DNA of 64,000 nucleotides from positions 412,294 through 476,293 of the forward strand of contig JAMPAI010000001.1 of the NCBI GenBank assembly GCA_023667315.1. Reading direction: 5' to 3'. The first letter of the stretch is position 1. Each line of letters begins with the position of its first letter. The position numbers and the translations under genes were made by a program. The notes beneath the pieces were generated by a model. It saw only the letters and a list, made by a program, of their open reading frames with translations, was not told the DNA's origin and did no database searches. The DNA comes from Ruminococcus flavefaciens. Lineage in GTDB: Bacteria > Bacteroidota > Bacteroidia > Bacteroidales > P3. Shown piece by piece: positions 41,670 to 51,521 of the stretch.

Positions 41670-43358
41670 TTATTCTATCTCGCGCAGCACTTCTCGGCTG
41701 CGTTCCAACGCCAGGTTGATGTTGGAGCAGACGTTCTCGCTTCCCACAATCGAGAAGAATCCCGATTTCTGCAAGGTTTCGTGCACCTTTTCGCTTACCC
41801 CCGAGAGGATGATGCGGATACCGTTCTGATGCGACATCTGGCAGAGCGATTCAAGGTTGTGCAGACCCGAGGAGTCGATGAACGGTACGCGCCGCATGCG
41901 GATGATACGTATTTTGGGGCGGTCGCCGATCTGGTTCATCGTTTCCTCGAACTTGGTGGCGATGCCAAAGAAATACGGGCCGTTGATTTCATATACTTCC
42001 ACGCCTTCGGGAATGCTCAGGTGTTCTTCGTGGGTCACCAAGTCGGATTCGTGGCTGGGGTCGAGTTCATTCTTGATAACCGAGATCTGCGTGGTTTCCA
42101 TAACGCGCTTTATGAAGAGGATACAGGCGATAACCAGCCCCACCTCAATGGCCACGGTAAGGTCGAAGATTACGGTGAGGAAGAAGGTGAGCAACAGCAC
42201 CACCACGTCGCTCTTGGGGTTTTTCATCAGGTTCTTGAATGTGCGCCAGCCGCTCATGTTATACGAAACCACCACCAGCACGCCTGCCAGACAGGCCATG
42301 GGAATGTATTTGGCCAAGGGCATCAGGAAAAGCAGGATCAGCAGCAGCACCACCGCGTGGATGATGCCGGCCACGGGCGTGCGGCCGCCGTTGTTGATGT
42401 TGGTCATCGTACGGGCGATGGCGCCGGTGGCCGGAATACCGCCGAAAAGCGGCGTCACCATATTGGCGATGCCTTGGGCAATCAGTTCGGTGTTGGAGTT
42501 GTGGCGGTCTCCGATAACCCCGTCGGCCACGGTGGCCGAAAGCAGGCTCTCGATCGCGCCCAGCACGGCGATGGTGATGGCTACCGGAAAGAGGTTCTTG
42601 ATGGCTTCCCAATCCAGGCTCGGCATGCTGGCCGCCGGAAGTTCGGCGGCAATGGTGAAGCGGTCGCCGATGGTGTCGATGCAGGTGATTCCCGCGTAGG
42701 CCTTCAGGAAATAAACGCCCACGGTAACCAGGATGATGGCCACCAGCGAACCGGGAATCTTCTTGAGGAACTTGGGTGTGACGGCGATGATGGCGACGCT
42801 TGCCACGCTCACGATTACGTTCCACCAGTTCACGGTGTCGAAGTACTTGAAGTAGAGGATCCATTTACCCACGAAGTCGCCCGGTACCTTCTCGCCCTGA
42901 AAGTCGAGTCCGAAAATATCGGCTATCTGCGTGGTGAAGATGGTAACGGCGATACCGGCGGTAAAGCCCACGATAATGGGGTAGGGGATAAACTTGATGA
43001 CGGTGCCGAGCTTGAACACGCCAAGTAGAATCAGCAGCACCCCGGCCATCAGCGTGGCCACGGTAAGCCCCTCGATGCCGTATTGCTGTATGATGCCGTA
43101 GATGATAACGATGAACGCGCCCGTAGGACCGCCTATCTGCACCTTGCTGCCGCCCAGAAAGGAAATGATGAAACCGGCCACGATGGCGGTGATGATGCCT
43201 TTCTCGGGACTCACCCCCGAGGCGATACCGAAGGCGATGGCCAAGGGAAGGGCCACGATGCCCACGATGATACCTGCCATCAAGTCGGCCATGAACTGCG
43301 ACTTGTTGTAGGTCTTGAACTGCGAAAAAAGTTTCGGCTGAAAGTCTAATTTTTTCAT
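41670..43358 (-). CDS. SulP-family inorganic anion permease with STAS domain
   Basis: A 562-residue inner-membrane transporter for sulfate or bicarbonate-type anions. About ten to twelve helices lie in the first 420 residues, with the SulP motif AGVLVVVSYNMSGW and FGIASGVSPEKGI at the start of the transport core. The C-terminal STAS domain ends FIDSSGLHNLESLCQMS. The start is the ATG at 43356-43358 (MKKLDFQPKLFSQF); ten residues upstream are in frame but overlap the promoter box. Substrate not determined; Na+-dependent bicarbonate uptake is as likely as sulfate. Confidence 0.92.
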   Translation of the reverse strand: MKKLDFQPKLFSQFKTYNKSQFMADLMAGIIVGIVALPLAIAFGIASGVSPEKGIITAIVAGFIISFLGGSKVQIGGPTGAFIVIIYGIIQQYGIEGLTVATLMAGVLLILLGVFKLGTVIKFIPYPIIVGFTAGIAVTIFTTQIADIFGLDFQGEKVPGDFVGKWILYFKYFDTVNWWNVIVSVASVAIIAVTPKFLKKIPGSLVAIILVTVGVYFLKAYAGITCIDTIGDRFTIAAELPAASMPSLDWEAIKNLFPVAITIAVLGAIESLLSATVADGVIGDRHNSNTELIAQGIANMVTPLFGGIPATGAIARTMTNINNGGRTPVAGIIHAVVLLLILLFLMPLAKYIPMACLAGVLVVVSYNMSGWRTFKNLMKNPKSDVVVLLLTFFLTVIFDLTVAIEVGLVIACILFIKRVMETTQISVIKNELDPSHESDLVTHEEHLSIPEGVEVYEINGPYFFGIATKFEETMNQIGDRPKIRIIRMRRVPFIDSSGLHNLESLCQMSHQNGIRIILSGVSEKVHETLQKSGFFSIVGSENVCSNINLALERSREVLREIE

Positions 43359-43385
43359 TGCGCTACGATTGACGGAAAAAGCCCG

Positions 43386-43393
43386 CAAAAGTA
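43386..43393 (-). promoter_or_regulatory. -7 promoter box of the SulP permease
   Basis: The minus strand reads TACTTTTG, a TAnnTTTG match, 28 bases before the ATG. It lies in the 48-base gap after hmuV. Confidence 0.5.
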
Positions 43394-43406
43394 GCCATAA
43401 TTCCGC

Positions 43407-43730
43407 TTATTCCGGAATATAAATGATTTCGCCGTTCTCCAACTGGTAGGCCACGCCCACTTTCCGTCCTTTCTTGCCGGAGCCGTCCTGATTTTCGGAA
43501 GGCTTGTATTTATTTATGGTCTGACCCTCCTTGGTGATGATCTCCATGTTCTCCTGTCCTGGATTCTTTACAATCGTGTAGTCTTCCTGCGAGAAAATCT
43601 CGGTCATGTTGAACTTGAACACCAAGGCCACCATCAAGGCCACGGCGAACACCATGGCCACATCGAACAGGTTCGAAAGCATGGCTACCGGATCCTGATC
43701 GTCGTTGTCTTGCAATATCCTGCGTCTCAT
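43407..43730 (-). CDS. hmuV: HmuV, DUF2149 family membrane protein
   Basis: Last gene of the haem operon, 107 residues. It has one membrane helix (about residues 24-42: DVAMVFAVALMVALVFKFN) and a periplasmic tail (KNPGQENMEIITKEGQ). By size and place it corresponds to an ExbD/TolR-like partner of the proton-channel subunit hmuU, though the DUF2149 family is not ExbD by sequence. Ten bases separate it from hmuU. The pair may power transport or HmuS across the inner membrane. Confidence 0.85.
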   Translation of the reverse strand: MRRRILQDNDDQDPVAMLSNLFDVAMVFAVALMVALVFKFNMTEIFSQEDYTIVKNPGQENMEIITKEGQTINKYKPSENQDGSGKKGRKVGVAYQLENGEIIYIPE

Positions 43731-43740
43731 GGCTCGAAAA

Positions 43741-44337
43741 TTAGGCGTTTTGGCTTTGTTTCATCAACTGGCACACGAAATCGAGGCGCACGAGGTCTTT
43801 CTGCGCCCAGCGTTGCTTGGTCTGATAGAGTACGAAACCCACCGCTCCGGCAAACAAGCCCAACACCGTGGTGGCGAAAGCCACCTGCATGTTGTAGGCC
43901 ATCGAGGCGATGTCGCCCGAGGAAAGCCCCGCCAAGGCCGGCCCCATGGGAATCAAGGTACCCATCAGGCCTAAAATCGGGCCGAATTTCACCAGAATCT
44001 TGGCCTGGTCGAGTTCCTTGCCGCAGGCAAGCTCGTATTCGGAAACGGTCTTGTTGACCACCGCCTCGTTGTATTTATTGGAGATGATGCTGTTTATGCA
44101 CTTTACCAGCGGATTGGAGGAGATTTCGGGCGAGAACTTCAAATCGCGCACATTGCTTTCGTTCAAGTTTTCCATGGCTGTCTTCACTTCCTTTTCCATG
44201 CGCGAACGCTGCACGTATTTCGATACGAAACCGCCCAAGAGCAGGATGCTGCGCACGAAGAAATACAGCAGGCCGATAACCACCGGTATTAGGAAACCGC
44301 TGGCAATCCAAAACATTACAGTCGTTAAAGTATTCAT
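43741..44337 (-). CDS. hmuU: HmuU, MotA/TolQ/ExbB-type proton channel
   Basis: A 198-residue inner-membrane channel subunit. Three membrane segments are visible: about 8-30 (FWIASGFLIPVVIGLLYFF), about 110-140 and 147-170. The pore signature is LVKFGPILGLMGTLIPMGPALAGL followed by YNMQVAFATTVLGLFAGAVGF. It should use the proton gradient to energise a partner, in P. gingivalis terms HmuU of the hmuYRSTUV locus. The ATG at 44335-44337 starts MNTLTTVMFWIASG; longer readings overlap hmuT. Confidence 0.9.
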   Translation of the reverse strand: MNTLTTVMFWIASGFLIPVVIGLLYFFVRSILLLGGFVSKYVQRSRMEKEVKTAMENLNESNVRDLKFSPEISSNPLVKCINSIISNKYNEAVVNKTVSEYELACGKELDQAKILVKFGPILGLMGTLIPMGPALAGLSSGDIASMAYNMQVAFATTVLGLFAGAVGFVLYQTKQRWAQKDLVRLDFVCQLMKQSQNA

Positions 44338-44348
44338 GTCTTTAATTT

Positions 44349-44909
44349 TTAGCTGAAGAATATTCCGTAACTGAAAATGGTGAGAAAGAACAGCAGCAGT
44401 TCCACAATCAGCAGCAGTTCCGTTCTCAATTCGGTTTCCGGCACGGCGGCGCGGAACAGGTAGGCACCGCCGCCCACGCAAAGCAGGGTGATGAGGGCGA
44501 ACACCGTGCCGATAAGCGTGAACGACACGCCCGCGAACGAAAACAACAGCACGATGTGGAAATAGAACAAGGCGGGGAACACCAGCAAGGGCGGCACATA
44601 TTCCAGTATGCGGTAAAACAGCGGGTTTTCGAGCCCGAAAGCCTTCTGCATCTTGGCCGCCGCGAAGCCCAGGGTAAACAATATGTGCAGGGTGATGAGC
44701 ACGTTGATGTTCTGCATCACTTCCAGCCTGGCGAAAGCCTCGCTTACGGCCAGTTTGTTCACCTGCACCGCATAGCGGCCCGACAGCAGCACGAACAGCG
44801 CGCACACCACGGCGAACACCGCCGGGTAATACTTGCCAGGAGAGAGGCTGTTGCGGAAAATTCCCGTCAACAGGCAGAGCATGGTCATGATGAGGAGTAT
44901 GTTTTCCAT
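44349..44909 (-). CDS. hmuT: HmuT, polytopic membrane protein of the haem operon
   Basis: A 186-residue protein with five or six hydrophobic helices and few polar loops (ENILLIMTMLCLLTGIF, YYPAVFAVVCALFVLL, INVLITLHILFTLGFAA, LLVFPALFYFHIVLLFSF). It sits in the conserved order S-T-U-V and probably forms the membrane partner of HmuS/HmuU. No enzymatic motif is seen. One base separates it from hmuS, so it is tightly coupled to the operon. Confidence 0.82.
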   Translation of the reverse strand: MENILLIMTMLCLLTGIFRNSLSPGKYYPAVFAVVCALFVLLSGRYAVQVNKLAVSEAFARLEVMQNINVLITLHILFTLGFAAAKMQKAFGLENPLFYRILEYVPPLLVFPALFYFHIVLLFSFAGVSFTLIGTVFALITLLCVGGGAYLFRAAVPETELRTELLLIVELLLFFLTIFSYGIFFS

Positions 44910-44910
44910 C

Positions 44911-47900
44911 CTATTTCGCCGCGTTTTTCTTTTTCTTGCGGATCAGCACCACCGAGGCGGCCACGGCGGCTACGGCCACCACGGCGAACACGATGAGGAT
45001 GATGCGCGCGCTGTCTAAGGCACGTTCGGGCGTGGCGGCCTTCTGCTCCTTTTCCAGCACCACCGATTTGCCGTTGTCGGCAATGGGTTCGGCATGCAGG
45101 GCCTTGCGCACTTCCGATTTATATTGCTGCGCCTGCTCGGGATCGAGTTTCTGCGACATAAAGTCTTTCAACAGCGCGTTCCCGCAGGTAAAGCCGTTGC
45201 AGCAGGCACCGTATTTCTCCACTAATTCGGCATGCACCTTGGCAATGTCGGCCAACTGGGCTTCGCTGGCTTTCCAGTAGCCCTTGCGGGCGGTTTCCAT
45301 CATCACGGCGGTCATTTCCTGCAAGGCGGCCGGGCTTTCGTTCTCGAAGAACTTCCTCACACCCAGGTTGTTCACGTCTTTCACATATACGTCATACACC
45401 TGATCCCACATCTGGTTGTCGATCACCGAGGGCTTCATCACGTTCCAGCCGTAGGTGTTCTCCACCAGTTCGGTAAAGCCGGCCGCCGCACTCGCCCCGC
45501 CCTTCATCTGTTCCTTGATGTAGTTGGGATTGAAGAAGGTGGTGCGCGATTCCACGCCGATGGCCGAGCGCAAGTCCTGCACGCGGGCATTGTAGCGGTT
45601 GCGAAGGTCGTTGAAATAGTTGTCGGGATCCTTGCCGGTAACGTTGCGCACGGTAAGTGTGAGGCCGCCCATGAATTCATACACGTGGTCGAGGCTCAAC
45701 GCGCCCCAAGTGTTGCTTTGGCGGGGTTGAATCACCACGTCGGTGTTCTGCAGGGCGGCTTCGAAAAGCCCTTCCTTAAAGTCACCCCAGTCTTGCGAGG
45801 AGCTGTACATGGCGCCCATATTGTGGAGGTAGGTTTCCGAAATTTCCGATTCCTTTTCCCAGCGGTCGCCGGCCTGCACCATACCCGTGATGCCGGTGCC
45901 CGAACTTCCGTTCAAGCCGCCGAACACACGCGTGGAGGAAAGTTCTCGGGCTTCCTTGGGGCTGTAGCCCTTGGCCAGCAGCACCTTTTCGGCTGCCACG
46001 TTGCCCTGCGCCACGAAGTTGTCGCCCTTGTCTTCGGAAGCGGCGGCCATGGCGATGGCACGTTGCAGCAGTTCCAGGCGGGAAGCCGCCAGATCGCGGA
46101 ACTGCCCCGATGTCTGCACCACCACGTCGATGCGCGGACGCCCCAGTTCTTCCTGCGGAATCAGCTGCACGTCGAGCACACGGCCAAAGCGGTCGCGCAC
46201 CGGTTCAACGCCCAGCAGGTAGAGAATCTGCGCCAAGGTGGCTCCCTCGCTTTCGATAAAGCTGCCCGACCAAAGCGTAAAGCTTACCTTGCTCGGAATC
46301 TTGCCGTGCTTGGCCGCATAGTCGGCCATCATCTCGTCGCCCATCTTCTTGCCCTTTTCCCAAGCGGCCGCCGTGGGTGTGGTCTCGGCATTGATGGCGT
46401 AGAGGTTGCGTCCCGTAGGAATGGCCGAGGGGTTGGCGATGAAGTCGCCGCCCGAAGTGGGCGCCACATAGCCGCCGTTGAGGGCATTCATCAGGGCGCG
46501 CATCTCGAATTCGGGGCTTTGGCGCAGCATCTGCCGGATTTCGTTTATCTTTTCCAGGCTCGATTTGAGCGTGAGGATGGCTTTCATCAAGGCTTCTTCC
46601 GAAGGATCCATCTTGGGAGGCATCCCCATGCCCTTGGGCATTCCTTGGGGCATTCCGGCCTCCTTGGGCATTCCCTGCGGATGGCCGCCTTTTCCCTTCA
46701 TTTCTGGCCTGCCCTCACCCTCACCTTTAGGTTTCGTGGATTCAGGACTCTTGCCCGTTTTGGGAATCCAGCTCGGATGCCCGCCTTTCTTCTTGGGTTC
46801 TTTGGTCTCGGCTTTGCCCGCCTTTTCCCGTTGGGCATCACTACCGCTCATTGAGGCCATCATGGCCGCCATCGGATTGCCGCCCTTTTGCCTTTCTTCC
46901 CAACGGCAGGCCTTGTCGTATTCTTCGGAAGAAATTCCCCAACCCGACATTATGGAGCGGATGTCGGCAGAGGGGTTCTTCAACAGTTTCTCTACCGCGG
47001 CTTCCGCCTTGCCGTAATAATTGCGGGCGAACCAAGTCTGGTCTTTGAGTTTTGTCCTGTCGATGCGGCCTCGGCAAATATCCACTTCGGCCAAGGAGAA
47101 AGCCAGGGGGTCTTTGGCAATCAGGCGCACCGAACTCAAAATCTTGTCTTCTGCAAAGGGAACGCCCAAGGTGTAGAGTCCCGCGCCTATCTTTTCCTGA
47201 ATCAACTCGGTGGCGAAGTTGTCTATCTCCTGAATCTCCGCCAAGGTGTAGGTCTGCTGCAGGTTGCTGTCCAGTTCCAAGTCGCGGTGCAGGCCCATCT
47301 TCACGGCCATTTTCTTAATCTGCAAGTTCTTTTCGGGCATATAGCTTTCATCCTCCGCCTTGGCAAGATAATCGCCTATCAGGCTCTGCAACTGCGCCAC
47401 CTCGCGACCCAGGCCGCTCTCCATGAACGGAGGGCTCAGGTGGCTTATCGTAACGGCATAGGAGCGGCGCTTGGCAATCATGGCCTCGCCCACGTCGGCA
47501 ATGGTATAGATGTAGAAGTGCGGCACGTCGCCCACCAAGCGGTCGGTCCAGTCGGCCGAACTCAAGGCCACCTGCTTGCCGGGCACGAACTCGAGCGAGC
47601 CGTGTGTTCCGAAATGAATCATGGCGTCGGCACCGAAGCCGTTGCGCGCCCAGAAATAAGAGGCAATATAGGGGTAAGGCGGCACGGGATTTGAGCCATG
47701 CACGGCCTGGAATGAGTTCTCGCCCGTGCTCTGCACCGGTTGCGGCAACACCACTACATTGCCGAAGCGGATGCAGGTAACGGCGATTTCAACGCCCTCA
47801 TTGTCGGTGCGGGTGTAGTAGTCGCCCGGCACGGCACCGTATTTGGCGGTAAGTTCGGCATAGCTTTCCGGCAAGAGTTCCTTTTGGATCCATGTGTCCA

Positions 47901-49242
47901 AATCGCTTCCCTTTACCCACTGCGGATAGCCCGACGAGAGGTAGCGCGCCATACTTCCCTCCGCATAGCTGTTGAACACCGGGGCGCGTTCCATCAACAT
48001 CTTTTCGAAAGCGTCCAACGAAGCGGGCAGGCCGCTCACATCGTAGCCCTCTTGCTGCAGGCGGAGCAATACATTGTAGAGCGAGGGCAAGACTTCGAGG
48101 CCGGCGGCCGTCAAGGCCGAGGAACCGGGTCCCTTGAAGTAGTAGAGGGCAATTTTCTTATCCTTGTTCGCCTTGGTGCGCAGGTTCAGGTAGGCTTCCA
48201 CCGTATTGCAGAAACCCTCCAGGCGTTCGGGAACGGCCTTGAAGAGATAGATGCCGTCCTTGTCCTTGTATTGGGCAATGAGCGCATAGGGCAAGATGCC
48301 GCCGTCCAGTTCGGGCATCACGAGGCTCTGGCTCAGGAAACCGCCGCTCATGCCCTGCTTGTCGGCCCTCCAGCGGTCGTAGGTGGCGTTCATCGTGAGC
48401 GGGCAGAAAAGGGGGATGTTGTTTTGCTGCAGCCATTGCACGGCGCGTTCGCCCTGCCCCATCGCCAAGCGTCCGTGAGGCAGGTAGATGGCCGCGTCGG
48501 GCTGTATCTCGCGCAGGAATTCCAGACGCTTCATGAAACTGGCAATCGGATACATGCGGTAGCCCCGGTCTTGGAAGGCCGCGATGATGGCGTCCAAGTG
48601 TTCGGTATTGGTGTTGAACGGCCCCGCGATGCCGGTGAGGAGGGCTATCTTTTTCTGACCTTCCTTATAAAGGCCTTTTTCCTTCAGATAACTTTCGTAT
48701 TCGGCCACGGTGTTGAACGCCAAATCCTCGCCTATATGGAAAAGGCAGTCGGGATTGATGCTCTTTACCGAATCGACGGCTCCCGTAAAGAGGCTCTTGC
48801 CGCAGAGTTCCTTGCGGATATAGTTGAACATGCTGCGGTAGTTGGAGGTGCCGCCGTTGCCTAAGTAGTCTTCCAGCACGGAAGCCTGCACGCTGTCTAA
48901 ATTGCAGATGTTGTTGTCGGGACTGGTGGTGGCGAAACTGTAGAACGGCACACCCTTGTCGGCAATCTTCTGCAACAGGGCGCGTTCTTCGCCCGTAATG
49001 CGCAGGCCCATTCCAAATACCAAAACCGCATCGTATTTCTTTACGCGGCTCAGTTCATCCACGCTTATGGGACGCGCCTTCACAAAGCCATTCTCGGTGG
49101 AACGCACCATCTTGGCCACCTGAAAATCCTGAAAGTTCACCAAGGCGATCTTGGTGGGCGAGGCCAGACACGCCCACAGAATCCACAGAACCAGCAGCAC
49201 CACAACACATGCCGCCACTCCGAAAATCGTTTTCTTTTTCAT
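44911..49242 (-). CDS. hmuS: HmuS, CobN-like chelatase of the haem operon
   Basis: A 1443-residue relative of the large cobaltochelatase/Mg-chelatase subunit (CobN, ChlH). The N-terminus is a membrane anchor (residues 5-27, ending before ASPTKIALVNF) and the C-terminus is a second helix (about 1412-1432, IILIVFAVVAVAAVAASVV) with a basic tail, so the enzyme domain is outside the cytoplasm. The CobN-type core shows AMIHFGTHGSLEFVPG and, later, STRVFGGLNGSSGTGITGM. A disordered Gly/Met/Pro/Lys linker of about 75 residues (near 805-880) interrupts the core. CobN homologues in hmu operons are proposed to remove or handle haem iron; operon position supports this. Confidence 0.92.
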   Translation of the reverse strand: MKKKTIFGVAACVVVLLVLWILWACLASPTKIALVNFQDFQVAKMVRSTENGFVKARPISVDELSRVKKYDAVLVFGMGLRITGEERALLQKIADKGVPFYSFATTSPDNNICNLDSVQASVLEDYLGNGGTSNYRSMFNYIRKELCGKSLFTGAVDSVKSINPDCLFHIGEDLAFNTVAEYESYLKEKGLYKEGQKKIALLTGIAGPFNTNTEHLDAIIAAFQDRGYRMYPIASFMKRLEFLREIQPDAAIYLPHGRLAMGQGERAVQWLQQNNIPLFCPLTMNATYDRWRADKQGMSGGFLSQSLVMPELDGGILPYALIAQYKDKDGIYLFKAVPERLEGFCNTVEAYLNLRTKANKDKKIALYYFKGPGSSALTAAGLEVLPSLYNVLLRLQQEGYDVSGLPASLDAFEKMLMERAPVFNSYAEGSMARYLSSGYPQWVKGSDLDTWIQKELLPESYAELTAKYGAVPGDYYTRTDNEGVEIAVTCIRFGNVVVLPQPVQSTGENSFQAVHGSNPVPPYPYIASYFWARNGFGADAMIHFGTHGSLEFVPGKQVALSSADWTDRLVGDVPHFYIYTIADVGEAMIAKRRSYAVTISHLSPPFMESGLGREVAQLQSLIGDYLAKAEDESYMPEKNLQIKKMAVKMGLHRDLELDSNLQQTYTLAEIQEIDNFATELIQEKIGAGLYTLGVPFAEDKILSSVRLIAKDPLAFSLAEVDICRGRIDRTKLKDQTWFARNYYGKAEAAVEKLLKNPSADIRSIMSGWGISSEEYDKACRWEERQKGGNPMAAMMASMSGSDAQREKAGKAETKEPKKKGGHPSWIPKTGKSPESTKPKGEGEGRPEMKGKGGHPQGMPKEAGMPQGMPKGMGMPPKMDPSEEALMKAILTLKSSLEKINEIRQMLRQSPEFEMRALMNALNGGYVAPTSGGDFIANPSAIPTGRNLYAINAETTPTAAAWEKGKKMGDEMMADYAAKHGKIPSKVSFTLWSGSFIESEGATLAQILYLLGVEPVRDRFGRVLDVQLIPQEELGRPRIDVVVQTSGQFRDLAASRLELLQRAIAMAAASEDKGDNFVAQGNVAAEKVLLAKGYSPKEARELSSTRVFGGLNGSSGTGITGMVQAGDRWEKESEISETYLHNMGAMYSSSQDWGDFKEGLFEAALQNTDVVIQPRQSNTWGALSLDHVYEFMGGLTLTVRNVTGKDPDNYFNDLRNRYNARVQDLRSAIGVESRTTFFNPNYIKEQMKGGASAAAGFTELVENTYGWNVMKPSVIDNQMWDQVYDVYVKDVNNLGVRKFFENESPAALQEMTAVMMETARKGYWKASEAQLADIAKVHAELVEKYGACCNGFTCGNALLKDFMSQKLDPEQAQQYKSEVRKALHAEPIADNGKSVVLEKEQKAATPERALDSARIILIVFAVVAVAAVAASVVLIRKKKKNAAK

Positions 49243-49263
49243 CGCAGTATCTAAAGAGCTATG

Positions 49264-51444
49264 TTATCTTCTATTCTTCTTTTTCGAAAACCCGACCAAA
49301 TCATCGATATCCACCGAAAGCGACACATAGAACGTGATGCCCGGCGAAGTGGATGAAATCAAGTCGTAGTCTTTGGGCTTGTAGTTAAAGATGTTGTCCA
49401 GACCCACGTTCAGGGAAACGGCATCCATGAAGCGTTGGTTGACGTTGAGTTTCCACATCGTGTAGGCCGGATAGTGCACTTTCTCGTAAATGGGTTTGCC
49501 CTCCTCGTCGTTGCTGCTGGTGGCTGCCACCGAGTTGAGGCTCGACAGCACGCGCCCGCTCAGCGACACACCTAAGCTGTACCATCCTTTTTCAAGATGA
49601 TAGTCGAACCTCGCCACCCCCGTGTGCGGGCGGGCGTAGCTTACGTTGACCCCGCCTTCCTTCTGCTGGTCGAACACGTAGGCATAGTTCAGCTTGATGC
49701 CGAAACCGTAGGGCAGTTTCACCATAAAGCTGGCGTCGAAACCGGCGGTGTGCGACATATTCACGTTGCGGTAAAAGGCCGTGTCCTGCTTCAGGTTATA
49801 CACGGTGGTTATCTTGTCTTTGGTGTAGCAGTAGTAGCCGCTGGCCGTAAAGCTGAAGCGGTTGTGCGCGTATTCGGCGCTCAGCATCACGTTCTGGCTC
49901 TTTTCGGATTTCAGCTTCGGGTCTCCGTAGATGATGAACCATCCCTGACCTCCCATATCGTAGTTGGAGTACCTTTCCTTGAGCGAGGGCGCGCGGAATC
50001 CGCCCGCATACGAAAGCCGTAGCGAAACCGGCTTTATCTTGTACATCAGCGACACCTTGGGCGAGAGGTGGGGCAGCCTGAACTGGCTGTTGTAGTCCAT
50101 GCGCAGGCCATACACCAGATACCACTGCTTCTTGAAGTTTATGTCGTGCTGGGCGTAGGCCACGGCCGTATGCGCCATGTAATTCTTGAAATCGCCGTTC
50201 GATGTGGTGTCGAACTGGTTCGACATCAATGTTTCGTTAAAGTATTCGGCGCCCACGGTAAGGATGTTGTCGGGGGTGAAGTTATAGTCGAACTGCACGT
50301 TCGCCTTATTCTGCATATTGCTGTATTCCTTCGACAGGATATCCGCCTTAGGATAGAAATTGTATTTGTCGTAGAGGTCAAAGGCATAGTCCGCCCGCAG
50401 GTGCGCCTTTTCGGTGATGTTGTAGTCGAGCGCAACCCCCGCTGTTCCATCGATATATCGGTTGATGCGCGTTTCGGTGTAATCGCGTTCCCGGTGGTAG
50501 AACCCTCCCCGTACCTTAAGCGAGAGGTTGGGCAGGAGGTCGAAGCGGAAGCTTTGGTTGGCGTTGAGGGTGCGCCCGCCGTAGATAATGGAAGGCGTGC
50601 TGGCCGAATCGCTGCCCTTAAGCGTGTAGGTGTCCACCGATTTATAGGATACGTTGGTAACGCTGTTGAATTTCTTTTGGTCGAATCCCAAGGTGGCGCC
50701 CGTTTTCCATTCGTTGTTGGAACCGTAGCGGCCGTTCACGTTGAGCGACCAGGGGCGGTCGGCTTCCTTGGTGATGATGTTGACTACGCCGCCTATGGCG
50801 TTGGAACCGTAGAGCGCCGAACCCGCGCCGCGCACGATTTCCACCCGCTCGATATTGTCCATGTTGAGACGTTCGTAGTCTATGTTGTTGAGGCTTTCGC
50901 CCGCCATGCGTTCTCCGTCTATCAAGAAGAGCACGTCGCTGCCGCCCATGCCCTGCATGTTCATCACCACCTGGCCGTCCATCTGGCGGCTGAATTCCAC
51001 GCCCGGAATCTCGGTCTGAAGCACGTCGGCAATATTGAGGGCGCCTGTCTTTTCTATTTCTTTGGCCGAGATGACCGTGGTGACCACCGGCACGTCTTTC
51101 AGCATCTTGGGTGTGCGGGTGCCTGTAACCACCACCGCGTCCAGTTTCGATTGGGCAAGGTGGAGCGTAAAATCAACCGTGGTGTCGCGAACCATGCGCA
51201 GCACCACATCCACCGGGTCGTAGCCCGTGTAGCGCACCGCCACACGATACACACCCTTGCCGGGAAACTGATAACTGTATTTTCCGTCGATACCCGATAC
51301 CGCGCCTTTTCCGCCCTGTATCTGCAAGGTGGCCATGGGCAGCGGTGCACCGTCGGCATCCAGAATGCGTCCGCTCAAGCGTTGCGCCGAGCCTATGGAG
51401 AAGGCGGCGTTCAAAAGCAAACAAAAGAGAAAGAGCCTGCGCAT
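49264..51444 (-). CDS. hmuR: HmuR, TonB-dependent haem receptor
   Basis: A 726-residue outer-membrane receptor. Order: signal peptide (1-20), a CarboxypepD-regulatory-like domain (about 22-105), the TonB box region and plug (DAVVVTGTRTPKMLKDVPVVTTVI, then VEIVRGAGSALYGSNAIGGVVNI), and a barrel of about 500 residues. The haem-receptor FRAP box is present at 483-486 (GGFRAP), followed by GDPKLKSEKSQ in the place of the NPNL motif. It lies 21 bases upstream of hmuS and 77 bases downstream of hmuY. It moves haem across the outer membrane, with HmuY as partner. Confidence 0.93.
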   Translation of the reverse strand: MRRLFLFCLLLNAAFSIGSAQRLSGRILDADGAPLPMATLQIQGGKGAVSGIDGKYSYQFPGKGVYRVAVRYTGYDPVDVVLRMVRDTTVDFTLHLAQSKLDAVVVTGTRTPKMLKDVPVVTTVISAKEIEKTGALNIADVLQTEIPGVEFSRQMDGQVVMNMQGMGGSDVLFLIDGERMAGESLNNIDYERLNMDNIERVEIVRGAGSALYGSNAIGGVVNIITKEADRPWSLNVNGRYGSNNEWKTGATLGFDQKKFNSVTNVSYKSVDTYTLKGSDSASTPSIIYGGRTLNANQSFRFDLLPNLSLKVRGGFYHRERDYTETRINRYIDGTAGVALDYNITEKAHLRADYAFDLYDKYNFYPKADILSKEYSNMQNKANVQFDYNFTPDNILTVGAEYFNETLMSNQFDTTSNGDFKNYMAHTAVAYAQHDINFKKQWYLVYGLRMDYNSQFRLPHLSPKVSLMYKIKPVSLRLSYAGGFRAPSLKERYSNYDMGGQGWFIIYGDPKLKSEKSQNVMLSAEYAHNRFSFTASGYYCYTKDKITTVYNLKQDTAFYRNVNMSHTAGFDASFMVKLPYGFGIKLNYAYVFDQQKEGGVNVSYARPHTGVARFDYHLEKGWYSLGVSLSGRVLSSLNSVAATSSNDEEGKPIYEKVHYPAYTMWKLNVNQRFMDAVSLNVGLDNIFNYKPKDYDLISSTSPGITFYVSLSVDIDDLVGFSKKKNRR

Positions 51445-51521
51445 TTTTCTTATTCCTTAACAAAGCAGGAGAGAGTCGGAATCCAACTCTCTCCAATGGC
51501 AAACAAAATGTAGGTTAAAAA

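Noticed and set aside
43407-49242. Cobalamin biosynthesis cobaltochelatase (CobNST)
   Set aside because: No CobS/CobT or ChlI/ChlD partners; instead the CobN-like gene is in hmuYRSTUV order with HmuY and a haem-type TonB receptor.
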